NCBI GenBank assembly: GCA_964495145.1
Contig: CAZBUP010000013.1
Location: 1-37,912, forward strand
DNA: 37,912 bases
Reading direction: 5' to 3'
From: UBA6120 sp964495145
GTDB taxonomy: Bacteria > Bacillota_I > Bacilli_A > RFN20 > CAG-826
Shown here: positions 7,570-15,337 of the stretch, one piece after another
Layout: each line of letters begins with the position of its first letter
Position numbering within the stretch: position 1 is the first letter of the stretch
Position numbers and translations under genes: made by a program
Notes under the pieces: generated by a model
Database searches by the model: none
Told to the model about the DNA's origin: nothing
What the model saw: the letters and a program-made list of their open reading frames with translations, nothing else

Positions 7570-8298
7570 TTACGATTTCATGTGGCGTTTGAAAATCATC
7601 ACGGCGGCGACTAGGGCCGCGGATGTATACGCCCCGATGACGGCGATGGGGAGCAAAATCGAGGCATAATCGCCGGAGAGAATATATTTGATCATGTCGA
7701 CGGCATAAGAAAACGGCAAGATGCGCCCAATCGTTTCAAACGCGCCCCCGACCATGTCCAGGGCGAACCACATCCCGCTGAGGAAGGCCACCACTTGGAC
7801 CAATATCGAGGCGATCGGGCCCACTTGGGTGTCCTTCAACAGGCTGCCGGCCATGACCCCCAAGGCAATGAAAAGCAAGGAAGCGAATACCAAAAACGGG
7901 AGACTGGCCAAGATATGGACCGAAGCCGGCATCCCGAGCGCCAACCCGATCAAATAGAGGATGGCTGCCTGCATCAAGGCGATGATGGCCACCGGGATCA
8001 TGTAGCCGAGAATATAGTGATGAGCCTTTAAGGGGGAAGTGTACATCCGGGCCAAAAAGGAACTGCACCGGTCTTTGGCCACCAGCAAGCCGACGAACAT
8101 CGTCAAAAAAGAATAGCTGAAGACAATGGTGGCCGGCAGGAAGTTTTCAATCCGAAAAGCTTCGATCGGAACCAGATTGCGGTTCAATTGCACCATGAAC
8201 ACCAAAAGGAAAGCCGGCAACCCGATCGTAAATACCAGCGACAACGGATCGCTTAACAATTCTTTGAGATTGCGCTGGGCGTAGAGCCAGGTTTTCAT
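7570..8298 (-). CDS. ABC-2 type transporter permease
   Basis: 242 residues with six predicted membrane helices: one near 20-40, then five from about 60 on, including the GVMAGSLLKDTQVGP loop typical of ABC-2 permeases of the DrrB/YadH/NodJ type. The ATG at 8298 overlaps the ATPase stop as ATGA, so the two are co-translated; the frame is open 70 codons further upstream, but that part is the ATPase gene read in another frame. With the ATPase it should form an exporter of a drug, lipid or peptide. No substrate clue is visible beyond the drug-modifying-enzyme-like neighbours. Confidence 0.88.
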   Translation of the reverse strand: MKTWLYAQRNLKELLSDPLSLVFTIGLPAFLLVFMVQLNRNLVPIEAFRIENFLPATIVFSYSFLTMFVGLLVAKDRCSSFLARMYTSPLKAHHYILGYMIPVAIIALMQAAILYLIGLALGMPASVHILASLPFLVFASLLFIALGVMAGSLLKDTQVGPIASILVQVVAFLSGMWFALDMVGGAFETIGRILPFSYAVDMIKYILSGDYASILLPIAVIGAYTSAALVAAVMIFKRHMKS

Positions 8299-9026
8299 AT
8301 GACTTGGCCTCCCTCGGTCAGCGCCAGGAAGATGTCTTCCAGTTGATCGCGCTTCGTCTGTGCCTTCAATTCCTCCAAAGTGCCAAGCGCCTTGAGCCGG
8401 CCTTGGTCGATGATGGCGATATGATCGGCCAACGCTTCCACTTCGTCGAGGTAATGGGTCGTCAAAATGACGGTGGTTTTCCCTTTCAATTGTTTCAGTA
8501 TGAACCATAATTCCCGTCTCGAGCGGACGTCGAGGCCCAAGGTCGGTTCGTCGAGGAATAAAATCTTCGGATCGGTGATCAAGGCCATGGCGACGCTTAA
8601 GCGTCGTTTCAATCCGCCCGAAAGCTTCTTGGCTTTGTCATGGCGCCGGTCGTCGAGGCCGAACTGCTTGAGCATCTGGTCGGCTTTGGCTTCGGCCTCG
8701 TGTTTGCCGCACCCATACACCCGGGCGATGAATACCAAGTTATCGTATACGTTCAAGTTCGGGGCAATGGCCGTTTCCTGGGGCGAGACGTTGATGTCCG
8801 GCTTGATCTGATCCATGTCGCTTAAGATGCTATGTCCATATACCAAAGCGTCGCCGGCGGTGGGGACGGTCAAGCCCGACAGCATTTTGATGGTGGTCGT
8901 TTTCCCGGCCCCGTTTAAACCCAACAAGGCGAAAAAATCGCCGTGCTCGATCGTCAAGGACAAGCGGTCGACGGCCAGTCTTTGCTTGTATTGTTTCGTC
9001 AGTTCTTTGATTTCGATGGCGGTCAT
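8295..9026 (-). CDS. ABC transporter ATP-binding protein (DrrA/CcmA type)
   Basis: 243 residues with a full set of motifs: Walker A GLNGAGKT 36-43, Q-loop SPQE at 81-84, signature LSGGLKRR 135-142, Walker B ILFLDE 155-160, D-loop GLD, and H-loop His191. It energises the permease encoded directly downstream. It begins 5 bases after the AbrB-like gene, so the exporter is probably controlled by or with that regulator. Length is typical of short DrrA-like ATPases without the C-terminal extension. Confidence 0.93.
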   Translation of the reverse strand: MTAIEIKELTKQYKQRLAVDRLSLTIEHGDFFALLGLNGAGKTTTIKMLSGLTVPTAGDALVYGHSILSDMDQIKPDINVSPQETAIAPNLNVYDNLVFIARVYGCGKHEAEAKADQMLKQFGLDDRRHDKAKKLSGGLKRRLSVAMALITDPKILFLDEPTLGLDVRSRRELWFILKQLKGKTTVILTTHYLDEVEALADHIAIIDQGRLKALGTLEELKAQTKRDQLEDIFLALTEGGQVI

Positions 9027-9031
9027 CGGGG

Positions 9032-9244
9032 TTACTTCGGTTCTTTTTGCCCTTCGAATAAATCGTGGGCGAATTTCATATAATCGTCGTTATTGACGAT
9101 GGCGATGCCGCGCGTGGCGTCGGCCATGATCAAAACGGTGTCTCCCGGTTTGACGTCGAACATGTCGCGGATATGCTTCGGGATAACAATTTGTCCTTTG
9201 GTGCCGACTTTTGAGAAGGCCAGGGCCCGTTTTTCTTTGGTCAT
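9032..9244 (-). CDS. AbrB/SpoVT-type transcriptional regulator
   Basis: 70 residues. FSKVGTKGQIVIPKHIRDMF is a textbook SpoVT/AbrB swapped-hairpin DNA-binding domain (KGQIVIPK, then VKPGD). The start at 9244 has a GGAGGAG site 6 bases upstream; the longer frame from 9322 includes non-coding promoter sequence. In Bacillota such small AbrB proteins often head operons with an ABC-2 exporter, as here (5-base gap to the ATPase). They can be transition-state regulators or antitoxin-like; autoregulation through the inverted repeat at 9267-9282 is likely but inferred. Confidence 0.88.
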   Translation of the reverse strand: MTKEKRALAFSKVGTKGQIVIPKHIRDMFDVKPGDTVLIMADATRGIAIVNNDDYMKFAHDLFEGQKEPK

Positions 9245-9266
9245 GAAGTGCTCCTCCGTCATACTT

Positions 9267-9282
9267 GTATAACTAATTATAC
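9267..9282 (-). promoter_or_regulatory. Promoter -10 with inverted repeat upstream of AbrB-like gene
   Basis: GTATAA-CTAA-TTATAC is an inverted repeat with 6-base arms. Read on the minus strand it contains TATAAT (9276-9281), a perfect -10, so a protein bound here would block transcription. ATACTT also occurs as a direct repeat 18 bases apart (9261-9266 and 9279-9284). No good -35 is seen. Confidence 0.5.
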
Positions 9283-9341
9283 TTCGGGTCACGCCAAAAA
9301 TCATGGAATGAGTGGTTTTCAACCAAAGATGGTGCGATCTG

Positions 9342-9875
9342 TTATTTCAGCGAAATCCAATATCGGCGGAGCGGTTTGGTCTCCCCGGGTATCGATACAA
9401 TGTTTTCCAAGACGCCGCCGCACGATTCAATCGTGCGGTAAGAGGCGGCATTATCCTCGTCGCAGGTGACGAGAGCCCGGTCGAGACCAAGATCCCTTAA
9501 CACATCCAGCGCCAGCATCAACTGCAGATGGCCGTACCCTTTTCCCCGTTCCGACGGGCGAATGCTATAGCCAATGTGGCCGCCTTCCCTCAACAGGTAA
9601 TCGTTGAGGTAATGGCGGATGTTGGCCATGCCCAGGACCCGGTGTTTCTCATCGTCGACAAGAACCCATTGGCTCCCTTCGACGCGGTCGGATCCGGGTT
9701 TGATTTTGTTCCGGTCTTTATACGAATCGAGATGTTGAATCCAATCTTCGAACGTCGCGTATTCTTCCAAGGCGCCGCTGCCGTTGATATGGATGTCGCC
9801 CGTGGCGAACATCTCATTCTTAAAAGCCATTAATTCATCTTCATATGCTTTGGTTGGTTTTATCAATTTAATCAT
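9342..9875 (-). CDS. GNAT family N-acetyltransferase
   Basis: 177 residues. IGYSIRPSERGKGYGHLQL carries motif A (R-G-x-G-x-G/A type, RGKGYG), followed by ALVTCDEDNAASYRTIESCGG, the usual substrate/CoA segment of the COG3981-type predicted acetyltransferases. A GAGGGG site lies 7 bases before the ATG. The start overlaps the end of the glycosyltransferase gene by 8 bases, so both are on one transcript. The substrate is unknown; a link to glycolipid synthesis is not shown. Confidence 0.88.
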   Translation of the reverse strand: MIKLIKPTKAYEDELMAFKNEMFATGDIHINGSGALEEYATFEDWIQHLDSYKDRNKIKPGSDRVEGSQWVLVDDEKHRVLGMANIRHYLNDYLLREGGHIGYSIRPSERGKGYGHLQLMLALDVLRDLGLDRALVTCDEDNAASYRTIESCGGVLENIVSIPGETKPLRRYWISLK

Positions 9876-10890
9876 GGAAATTCCCCTCGTATTTCTTATC
9901 TAGCAAATCTTGGTAAGCTTGTTTGAGAGCGGATCCGACCTTGTCAAGAGATCGTTCGGCGGCCAAGCGATAGCCGGCTTCGGTCACCGGCGTCACGTCG
10001 TGGGTCATGATGTAACGTAATTTTTCGCCAAACTGCTGGTTATCGCGCGCCTTATAGCAATCGCGGCCGTCGGCCAGCCAATCTTCATAGACCCCGATGT
10101 CGCGGCAAAGGACCGGGCATTTCGAAGCCAAGGCTTCCAAAACGACGATGCCTTCGGTTTCCTCATAACTGGTGAACATCAAGCATTCGGCGTAGCGAAG
10201 CGCCCCTTTGATGATGTCGTTATCGATATACCCCGGCATCAAAGCGTTGGCGGGCCGCCGCTTGATGGCCTTTTTGACGCGGTCGCTGATCAAAGCGGCT
10301 TGAAGGTTTCCAAACCAAATGAAGGTAACCTCGGGATTGGCTCGGGCGATTTCAAAGAAATCATGGATGCCTTTTCGAACGAACAATAGCCCAATTCCAA
10401 TCACGACTTTTTGGTCAATGATATGGAAGTAATCCTTGAAGGCTTGAATCTTTTTCTCGTCATAGGCATATTCATCGAGGTCGATGCCGTTGGAGATGGG
10501 GATGACCGGCACGTTTAAATGGTAATGGTCGATCAACTTCTTCGAGTATGGGGTCGGGGTGATGATCAAATCGGCTTGGCGATACATTTTCAGCAATTGG
10601 TAGTTGAACCAAATCGCCATCAGTTTATAGCCTTTGAAGGAATCCTTGAAATCCTCCAAGGTCGAATGGCCGTGGACGATGACCGGAATCCCGTTCCGGC
10701 GGCATTTTTTCAAGATGGCCTGGCTTTTGAAAAAGATCGTGTTCAAATGGGCGATGTCATAAGATTCGCGGGGATCCATCGTGAAGGGGACCCCGGCTAA
10801 GGTCAGGGCCTGCTTCTGGTGGCGCATGGCCCGGCCGATGCCGGATACCTTGATGGCCTTTTGGTTTTCAAAGAATAATAATGTTTTCAT
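9868..10890 (-). CDS. GT4 glycosyltransferase, diglucosyl-diacylglycerol synthase-like (CpoA/alDGS type)
   Basis: 340 residues, GT-B fold. SGIGRAMRHQKQAL near the N-terminus, HLNT, VIVHGHSTLEDFKDSF, ISNGIDLDEY, the LLFVRKGIHDFFEIA loop and the C-terminal EETEGIVVLEALAS (E-x7-E type) match the glucosyltransferases that add a second sugar to monoglucosyl-diacylglycerol in streptococci (CpoA) and Acholeplasma (alDGS). It probably works at the inner membrane face to set bilayer lipid balance. TATAAT at 10908-10913 (minus strand) lies 17 bases before the ATG, leaving a leader of about 10 bases and only a weak ribosome site. The first-sugar enzyme is not in this window. Confidence 0.78.
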   Translation of the reverse strand: MKTLLFFENQKAIKVSGIGRAMRHQKQALTLAGVPFTMDPRESYDIAHLNTIFFKSQAILKKCRRNGIPVIVHGHSTLEDFKDSFKGYKLMAIWFNYQLLKMYRQADLIITPTPYSKKLIDHYHLNVPVIPISNGIDLDEYAYDEKKIQAFKDYFHIIDQKVVIGIGLLFVRKGIHDFFEIARANPEVTFIWFGNLQAALISDRVKKAIKRRPANALMPGYIDNDIIKGALRYAECLMFTSYEETEGIVVLEALASKCPVLCRDIGVYEDWLADGRDCYKARDNQQFGEKLRYIMTHDVTPVTEAGYRLAAERSLDKVGSALKQAYQDLLDKKYEGNFHD

Positions 10891-11002
10891 AGGGTACGCT
10901 CTTAAAGATTATAAGCGATACCGGCCCCGCATTTCACGATGAACCGACGCCGTGCATTGATCTCGCGTTTGCGATATGATGAAATTTTGAGGTGAAACCA
11001 TC

Positions 11003-11569
11003 ATGATCACATTGAAACGATTGACGGCCGATTTGTTCCCCGATTACATCCAACTGCACGAATCGGTGTCGTTTGAGCACGCGCCCCAGTGGCAAGGCTG
11101 CTACTGCCTGTACTACCATTCCAACCTGTCCTTTTCCGAATGGGTGGCGACCACCAAAGACGCCAAGAAAGATCTGCTAAGGAAAACATTTGAGGATGGG
11201 CACTTGCAGGGATTTATGGCCTACGAGGACGCGCGTCCCGTCGGTTGGCTCAACGTCAACGATTTATCGGCTTTTATCCGCCTATCGCCATTGCTGGCCC
11301 CTTATCGCGAGTTGGGCCGCGTCGCCGTGTCGATTTGCTTTTTGATCGAAAAAGACCATCGAGGCCAAGGACTGGCCCGCCGATTGCTGGACGAAGCCAT
11401 TGCCTATTATCGAGCGCAAGGCTATGACGCCATGCTCTCGCTACCGACGCCCGAGGAAGCCGATGGGCCCCGTCGTTATCGCGGCACTTATCATATGTAT
11501 ATCGAACGCGGTTATACGGAGATCAGCACCAACGGTCAGCCTTTGGTCATGAGGCTTTCGCTGAAATAA
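11003..11569 (+). CDS. GNAT family N-acetyltransferase
   Basis: 188 residues. AVSICFLIEKDHRGQGLARRLLDEAI is motif A (HRGQGLA), preceded by PVGWLNVND and followed by a YDAMLSLPTPE strand and YIERGYTEI. These features resemble the GNAT group that carries YCLYYHS near the N-terminus (here CYCLYYHSNLSF). GAGGTGA lies 7 bases upstream of the ATG. It is transcribed away from the glycosyltransferase and ends at a terminator shared with the next, convergent gene. Substrate unknown. Confidence 0.85.
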   Translation: MITLKRLTADLFPDYIQLHESVSFEHAPQWQGCYCLYYHSNLSFSEWVATTKDAKKDLLRKTFEDGHLQGFMAYEDARPVGWLNVNDLSAFIRLSPLLAPYRELGRVAVSICFLIEKDHRGQGLARRLLDEAIAYYRAQGYDAMLSLPTPEEADGPRRYRGTYHMYIERGYTEISTNGQPLVMRLSLK

Positions 11570-11573
11570 AAAA

Positions 11574-11594
11574 GCAAATCCGCAGTGGATTTGC
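11574..11594 (-). terminator. Intrinsic terminator between convergent GNAT genes
   Basis: GCAAATCC (11574-11581) pairs with GGATTTGC (11587-11594) over a GCAGT loop. On the minus strand the stem is followed by TTTTTTATTT, so it best terminates the 11620-12147 gene; on the plus strand the following run is weaker but it may also serve the upstream gene. Confidence 0.8.
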
Positions 11595-11619
11595 GCTTCT
11601 ATTTGGCTCTTTAACCGAA

Positions 11620-12147
11620 TTATCTTAACGGTTTTACCATCAAGATGGTGTCGTAATACCGATTGTTGACATGCATCCGTTTAGCTCGAACGCCGGTGAC
11701 GATGAAACCAGATTTTTCATACAGTCGGATGGCCCGCTCATTATCGCTTTTGACTTCTAAGGTGATTTGAATGACGTGAGGCCAGGCCCGAGCCCGTTCG
11801 GTGATGGCGTCCAATAAGCGGGTGGCCACGCCCATGCGCCAATAGGCTTTCTTGACGGAGATACCCAGTTCCAAGGAATGGCGGAGCCGCTCCCGGGGCG
11901 ATCCCGACAGCGAAGCGTCGCCGATGATCTCGCCGTTAAAATCGGCCACGACCATGAGGTGAGTCTCGCTGCGGGTCAAAGACTCGATGAAGGCTTCTTC
12001 CTGTTCGCGCGTATTCGGATGGCCTTCAGGCCCGAACGTTAGGTTGTCGGATTCCCCGCCGATGATTTTCAAATACTCGAGCAAGGGCCCGGCGTCGGCT
12101 TTATTCGGTTGCCTGATGATCAGGTTGGTCAACTGGTTTTTCGTCAT
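11620..12147 (-). CDS. GNAT family N-acetyltransferase (RimI/YjcK-like)
   Basis: 175 residues. ELGISVKKAYWRMGVATRLLDAITERA is motif A with WRMGVA in place of the usual G-x-G, and ITLEVKSDNERAIRLYEKSGF is the classic V-x-x-x-N-x-x-A-x-x-L-Y-x-K-x-G-F segment of ribosomal-protein or amino-acid-type GNATs. There is no convincing ribosome site before the ATG at 12147. It reads tail to tail with the preceding GNAT and ends at their shared terminator. Substrate unknown. Confidence 0.86.
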   Translation of the reverse strand: MTKNQLTNLIIRQPNKADAGPLLEYLKIIGGESDNLTFGPEGHPNTREQEEAFIESLTRSETHLMVVADFNGEIIGDASLSGSPRERLRHSLELGISVKKAYWRMGVATRLLDAITERARAWPHVIQITLEVKSDNERAIRLYEKSGFIVTGVRAKRMHVNNRYYDTILMVKPLR

Positions 12148-12207
12148 AGGCGCATACCCCGTCTTTCGAACGCTTGTGGATTGATGGACGTCACCATCAT
12201 GGACTGA

Positions 12208-13173
12208 TTAGGATTTAGCTTTTCCTTTGTAGGCGACTCCCGCCAAATCGATTTCGAAACGGCAGATGTCGCTGCCGCCTAAAATCGTTTCGAGGCATGT
12301 GACCGGCAAGGTTTGGCCGAGCACGACTTCAAACGGGTATTTGGCGAAGCCCCCGCTGCAATGGCAGAACAACGCCGGTACCCGGCCGATGGCCTCGCGG
12401 GCGAACGGGCAGTGGCAGCCATAGTACTTTTTCATATCGTTCGTCTTGGCTTCGAGATATGCCTTGGTGTCATACGGTATTTTCGTCACGTACAACTTTC
12501 CGTCGATCAATCGGGCCGACAGCACCTCTTGATTGCCTTTGACGAAGTCGAGCACCTCGGGGGTGATCGATTGTTCGAACCAGACTTTGTTTTGATTCAT
12601 GTGGGCTTCGAGTTCGGCCACTTTGCGCTCATGGAGGTCGTGAAGATAGCTTTCCAAATCCTCGGCCGCCTCATAAGCGGCTTTCTCGGAAAGAAAGGCC
12701 GTTTCGGATAGCCCGTGGTTGTTGCCGGCTAATACTTCCGCGATCGTGGTTTCGTCAAGGTGACGTTTCAAGCGCGCCACTAGCGCGATGGCATATTCGG
12801 GCAAGGCCTCGGGGGCCGTCCCCAGGACCGGCAAGACGAACCCGTCGGTTATTTGATCGTAAGTGTCGCTTGGAACCCGCTTTTTCAAGCGGGCTAAGAT
12901 GTTTTCGATCACGTCTAGAAAACCGGTGTACCGGGTCAAATGAATGTAAAGGTCGTGCCGCTTGGTCAATAGGTAATACCGCATCAAATGGACGACGTTC
13001 TTGACGGTGTTCTTCTCGTAGCGGAGAAGCGAACCCATCATGCCATCGATTTGACGTTGGTCGGCCTGGTCCAAATCCCCGTGCAAGCCTTCGAGCCATG
13101 AAAGCAAGGCCAAGGCTTCGGGGAGTTCCTCGGCTAGATGGCGATTCAGGTAAGCTTCCTTGATGTCGAACAT
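12208..13173 (-). CDS. Uncharacterised Cys-rich protein (DUF6144-like)
   Basis: 321 residues from the ATG at 13173 (GAGGAA site 6 bases upstream). The first two thirds are helical and carry no motif I recognise, apart from a charged coiled-coil-like stretch (about 160-200). The C-terminal 90 residues have a striking pattern: KYYGCHCPFA, LFCHCSGGF, then PVTCLETILGGSDICRFEI. The final GsDxCrFxI strand with upstream CPxA resembles the ends of V4R-like and amino-thiazoline-carboxylate hydrolase-like domains. The cysteine and histidine arrangement suggests a metal site or reactive thiols. Function unknown; the DUF6144 likeness is from memory. Confidence 0.6.
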   Translation of the reverse strand: MFDIKEAYLNRHLAEELPEALALLSWLEGLHGDLDQADQRQIDGMMGSLLRYEKNTVKNVVHLMRYYLLTKRHDLYIHLTRYTGFLDVIENILARLKKRVPSDTYDQITDGFVLPVLGTAPEALPEYAIALVARLKRHLDETTIAEVLAGNNHGLSETAFLSEKAAYEAAEDLESYLHDLHERKVAELEAHMNQNKVWFEQSITPEVLDFVKGNQEVLSARLIDGKLYVTKIPYDTKAYLEAKTNDMKKYYGCHCPFAREAIGRVPALFCHCSGGFAKYPFEVVLGQTLPVTCLETILGGSDICRFEIDLAGVAYKGKAKS

Positions 13174-13241
13174 ATCAATTCCTCTATTGATAATCATAAT
13201 ACAACATGGCGCAAGTTATCACCCGTCTGGGTTAAAAGAAA

Positions 13242-13260
13242 AACCGTCCTGTTGGACGGT
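13242..13260 (-). terminator. Intrinsic terminator of the AraC/GyrI regulator
   Basis: ACCGTCC (13243-13249) and GGACGGT (13254-13260) form a 7-bp G+C-rich stem with a 4-base loop. On the minus strand it runs into TTTTCTTTTAACC, just after the stop of the 13276-14130 gene. Confidence 0.8.
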
Positions 13261-13275
13261 CTAAGCCTTTTACCA

Positions 13276-14130
13276 CTAGGCTTTCTTCACGATGGGAATC
13301 CAGACTTCGCAGCGATACTGGGGATCGCTCGTGTCGCCGGGCGGGTAACGCTCGAAGTCGGCCATCGGGGCATGCTCATAGCCGCTGGCGGGCAAGAACT
13401 CTTGATAGACTTTCTTCCAAACGTCTTGGATGGACTTCGGCATCGGTCCGATCGACTCGAAGACGGCCCAGGTGGCCTTCGGGATTTTGATCGTTTGGAG
13501 ATCCTTGGCGGCCTCCGAGGACACCACCCCGATCAAATAGGAGAAGGTGCCGTCGGGCTTGCCGTCGTAACAGACGCCCAAGACGGCTTCCTCGAGGCTG
13601 AACGGGCATATTTTCTCAATCAACCTGTTTTGGTGCGCGTCCATCCAGAAATTCGGGATGGCGTTTTCGACCAGGTTCTTCTCTTGGCTGGTGACGATGC
13701 TTTGACCAACGACTTTAAAAGCGGCTTTTTCGACAATGCGGTATTTCATGGGTTCGTTTCCTTTCACAACGATTTGAAAAGAGAGTTTGGGATAGCGGGC
13801 CAGGGTGACGCCATGCTTCTTGGCTTCCGACGGCGCGATGCCGTGCTGCTTTTTGAAAGCATAGCCGAAGGCGTCCGGGGAATCATACCCGTAAGCAAGG
13901 GCCACTTCGGTGACCGAAGATGTTTTTTCCGCCAAGGCCAAGGCGGCTTCCGACAAGCGGCGACGCCGGACGTATTCGCCGAGGGACACCCCGGTGAAAT
14001 TCGAAAACATCCGTTGGAAGAGGTCGCCCGACGTGCACGAAATCCGGGCGATGGCTTCATAGTCGATCGCGTCTTGGAGGTGCTCCTCGATATAATCGAG
14101 GACGCGGTTCATCCGGGACAGCCAATCCAT
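13276..14130 (-). CDS. AraC-family regulator with GyrI-like effector domain
   Basis: 284 residues. Residues 1-105 hold two helix-turn-helix units of the AraC/XylS type (CTSGDLFQRMFSNFTGVSLGEYVRRRRL and VALAYGYDSPDAFGYAFKKQHGIAPS). From about 125 on is a GyrI-like/AraC-E-bind domain (YRIVEKAAFKVVGQ, CYDGKPDGTFSYLIGV, TWAVFESIGPMP, CEVWIPI) that usually binds small amphipathic or drug-like molecules. AAAGGAGC precedes the ATG. A long inverted repeat at 14153-14193 in the promoter region suggests autoregulation. Targets may be among the nearby exporter and modifying genes, which is inference. Confidence 0.92.
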   Translation of the reverse strand: MDWLSRMNRVLDYIEEHLQDAIDYEAIARISCTSGDLFQRMFSNFTGVSLGEYVRRRRLSEAALALAEKTSSVTEVALAYGYDSPDAFGYAFKKQHGIAPSEAKKHGVTLARYPKLSFQIVVKGNEPMKYRIVEKAAFKVVGQSIVTSQEKNLVENAIPNFWMDAHQNRLIEKICPFSLEEAVLGVCYDGKPDGTFSYLIGVVSSEAAKDLQTIKIPKATWAVFESIGPMPKSIQDVWKKVYQEFLPASGYEHAPMADFERYPPGDTSDPQYRCEVWIPIVKKA

Positions 14131-14152
14131 GACTTGCTCCTTTCGACTGCTA

Positions 14153-14193
14153 TTGTATTATTCATGAAATTTCACGACCCGAGAATAATACAA
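14153..14193. repeat. 11-bp inverted repeat upstream of AraC/GyrI regulator
   Basis: TTGTATTATTC (14153-14163) and GAATAATACAA (14183-14193) are exact inverted copies with centres 30 bases apart, about three DNA turns. Between them lies a 10-bp palindrome TGAAATTTCA (14165-14174). The repeat starts 23 bases before the regulator ATG, the expected place for an operator. Confidence 0.75.
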
Positions 14194-14278
14194 CCAAATT
14201 TATGGTATACCTATCTCTCATTGAGGCGGTAGGTCTCCGTAATCAAAAATGGATGTTTAGAAACACGACATCAATCGA

Positions 14279-15337
14279 TTATATGGTCGAATCCACCATT
14301 CTTATGGCGGTGGCAATGGTGTTGAAAACATCACGATCCAATTTTCTGATTTGATTCACCGCTCGATAGACTCGTTCGTTGAATAAGGGTTGTTCTTTAA
14401 CTTGGACATCGTATTGGCGGGTTATCATTTTTGCCACGAACAACAATACTGGCGCGGCAAATCGATAGGCCGCTTCGCCGTTGAAACCAAAACCAAAAAC
14501 ATGATTTTGAATCTTGCCGATACCCGCAATCATATACCGATAATCTTCTGGTGATATGCTTCCTCTCGACAGTAAGCAAAGCGTTACTTTGAAAGTGTCC
14601 TTAAGACAATCATCAGGAGTTATATTAATCCCTCGGTACTTGATTTCGTCATTAGCGACTTGGTCGTAAGTCTTTCGAACTAGAAGCGGTTCGCTGATTT
14701 CATTTATCAATTGGGATGCATCTAAAAACTGTTTCATTACTTCTAGCGTTTTTTCAACTTTATGGCCTTTATCATTCACGTATTCGAATTCAATTCCGGT
14801 CGTATGTGGGGCAAAAGCCGTCAACTTGTCTCCAAGCATGGATTCGATTGATGGCAATTGCACCCGACAATTTACGCCATCGGTCAGCAAGAATTCGCCC
14901 CGTATCTCTTTGCTAATCAGGGAGTCATATTTACTACGTTCAAAGACAACGTCGAGCAGGATTGGAATCTCGGTTTCGGAGGTTGGCGATTTGTAATAAT
15001 ACTTGTAGTGCTTTTTCACGATGGCGTTTTTGCCAATTCTTGCATGCTCTTCGACGCGCAGAAATGGATAAATTACGCCGACTTCTTTTAAGAAATGGTC
15101 AATGTCACACGACGGATCCACCATGATGTCAATATCGGTCGAAAGACGAAAGGGTTTTTCTAGTAGCAACATTAAGGACGTGCCGCCTTTGAAAATAAAC
15201 GGCATGTTGACTTTGGCAAACGACTCCAGTAAACCAAATGCAAAAATGGCTCTCTCTATCAGCTGTTTGTCCAACTTCGGGTATTTAGTTTTGATGCCGT
15301 CAATGTGTTCAATTGAAAAGCTCTCTTTTAGAATCAT
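14279..15337 (-). CDS. AbiEii/AbiGii-type nucleotidyltransferase toxin-like protein
   Basis: 352 residues. FIFKGGTSLMLLLEKPFRLSTDIDIMV (KGGTSL 50-55, DxD at Asp68/Asp70) and LPSIESMLGDKLTAFAP are the hallmarks of the DUF1814/AbiEii family. In type IV AbiE systems this protein is a nucleotidyltransferase toxin (MenT relatives add nucleotides to tRNA). Its ATG overlaps the stop of the upstream wHTH gene as ATGA, the usual cognate arrangement. The pair is visibly richer in A+T than its neighbours and lies between unrelated genes, suggesting acquisition. Activity in phage defence is inferred from family only. Confidence 0.88.
   Translation of the reverse strand: MILKESFSIEHIDGIKTKYPKLDKQLIERAIFAFGLLESFAKVNMPFIFKGGTSLMLLLEKPFRLSTDIDIMVDPSCDIDHFLKEVGVIYPFLRVEEHARIGKNAIVKKHYKYYYKSPTSETEIPILLDVVFERSKYDSLISKEIRGEFLLTDGVNCRVQLPSIESMLGDKLTAFAPHTTGIEFEYVNDKGHKVEKTLEVMKQFLDASQLINEISEPLLVRKTYDQVANDEIKYRGINITPDDCLKDTFKVTLCLLSRGSISPEDYRYMIAGIGKIQNHVFGFGFNGEAAYRFAAPVLLFVAKMITRQYDVQVKEQPLFNERVYRAVNQIRKLDRDVFNTIATAIRMVDSTI

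Noticed and set aside
13138..14232. Long plus-strand open frame of 364 codons
   Set aside because: It lies antisense to the AraC/GyrI regulator and part of the Cys-rich protein gene, lacks a ribosome site and recognisable motifs, and is explained by codon bias of the opposite strand.
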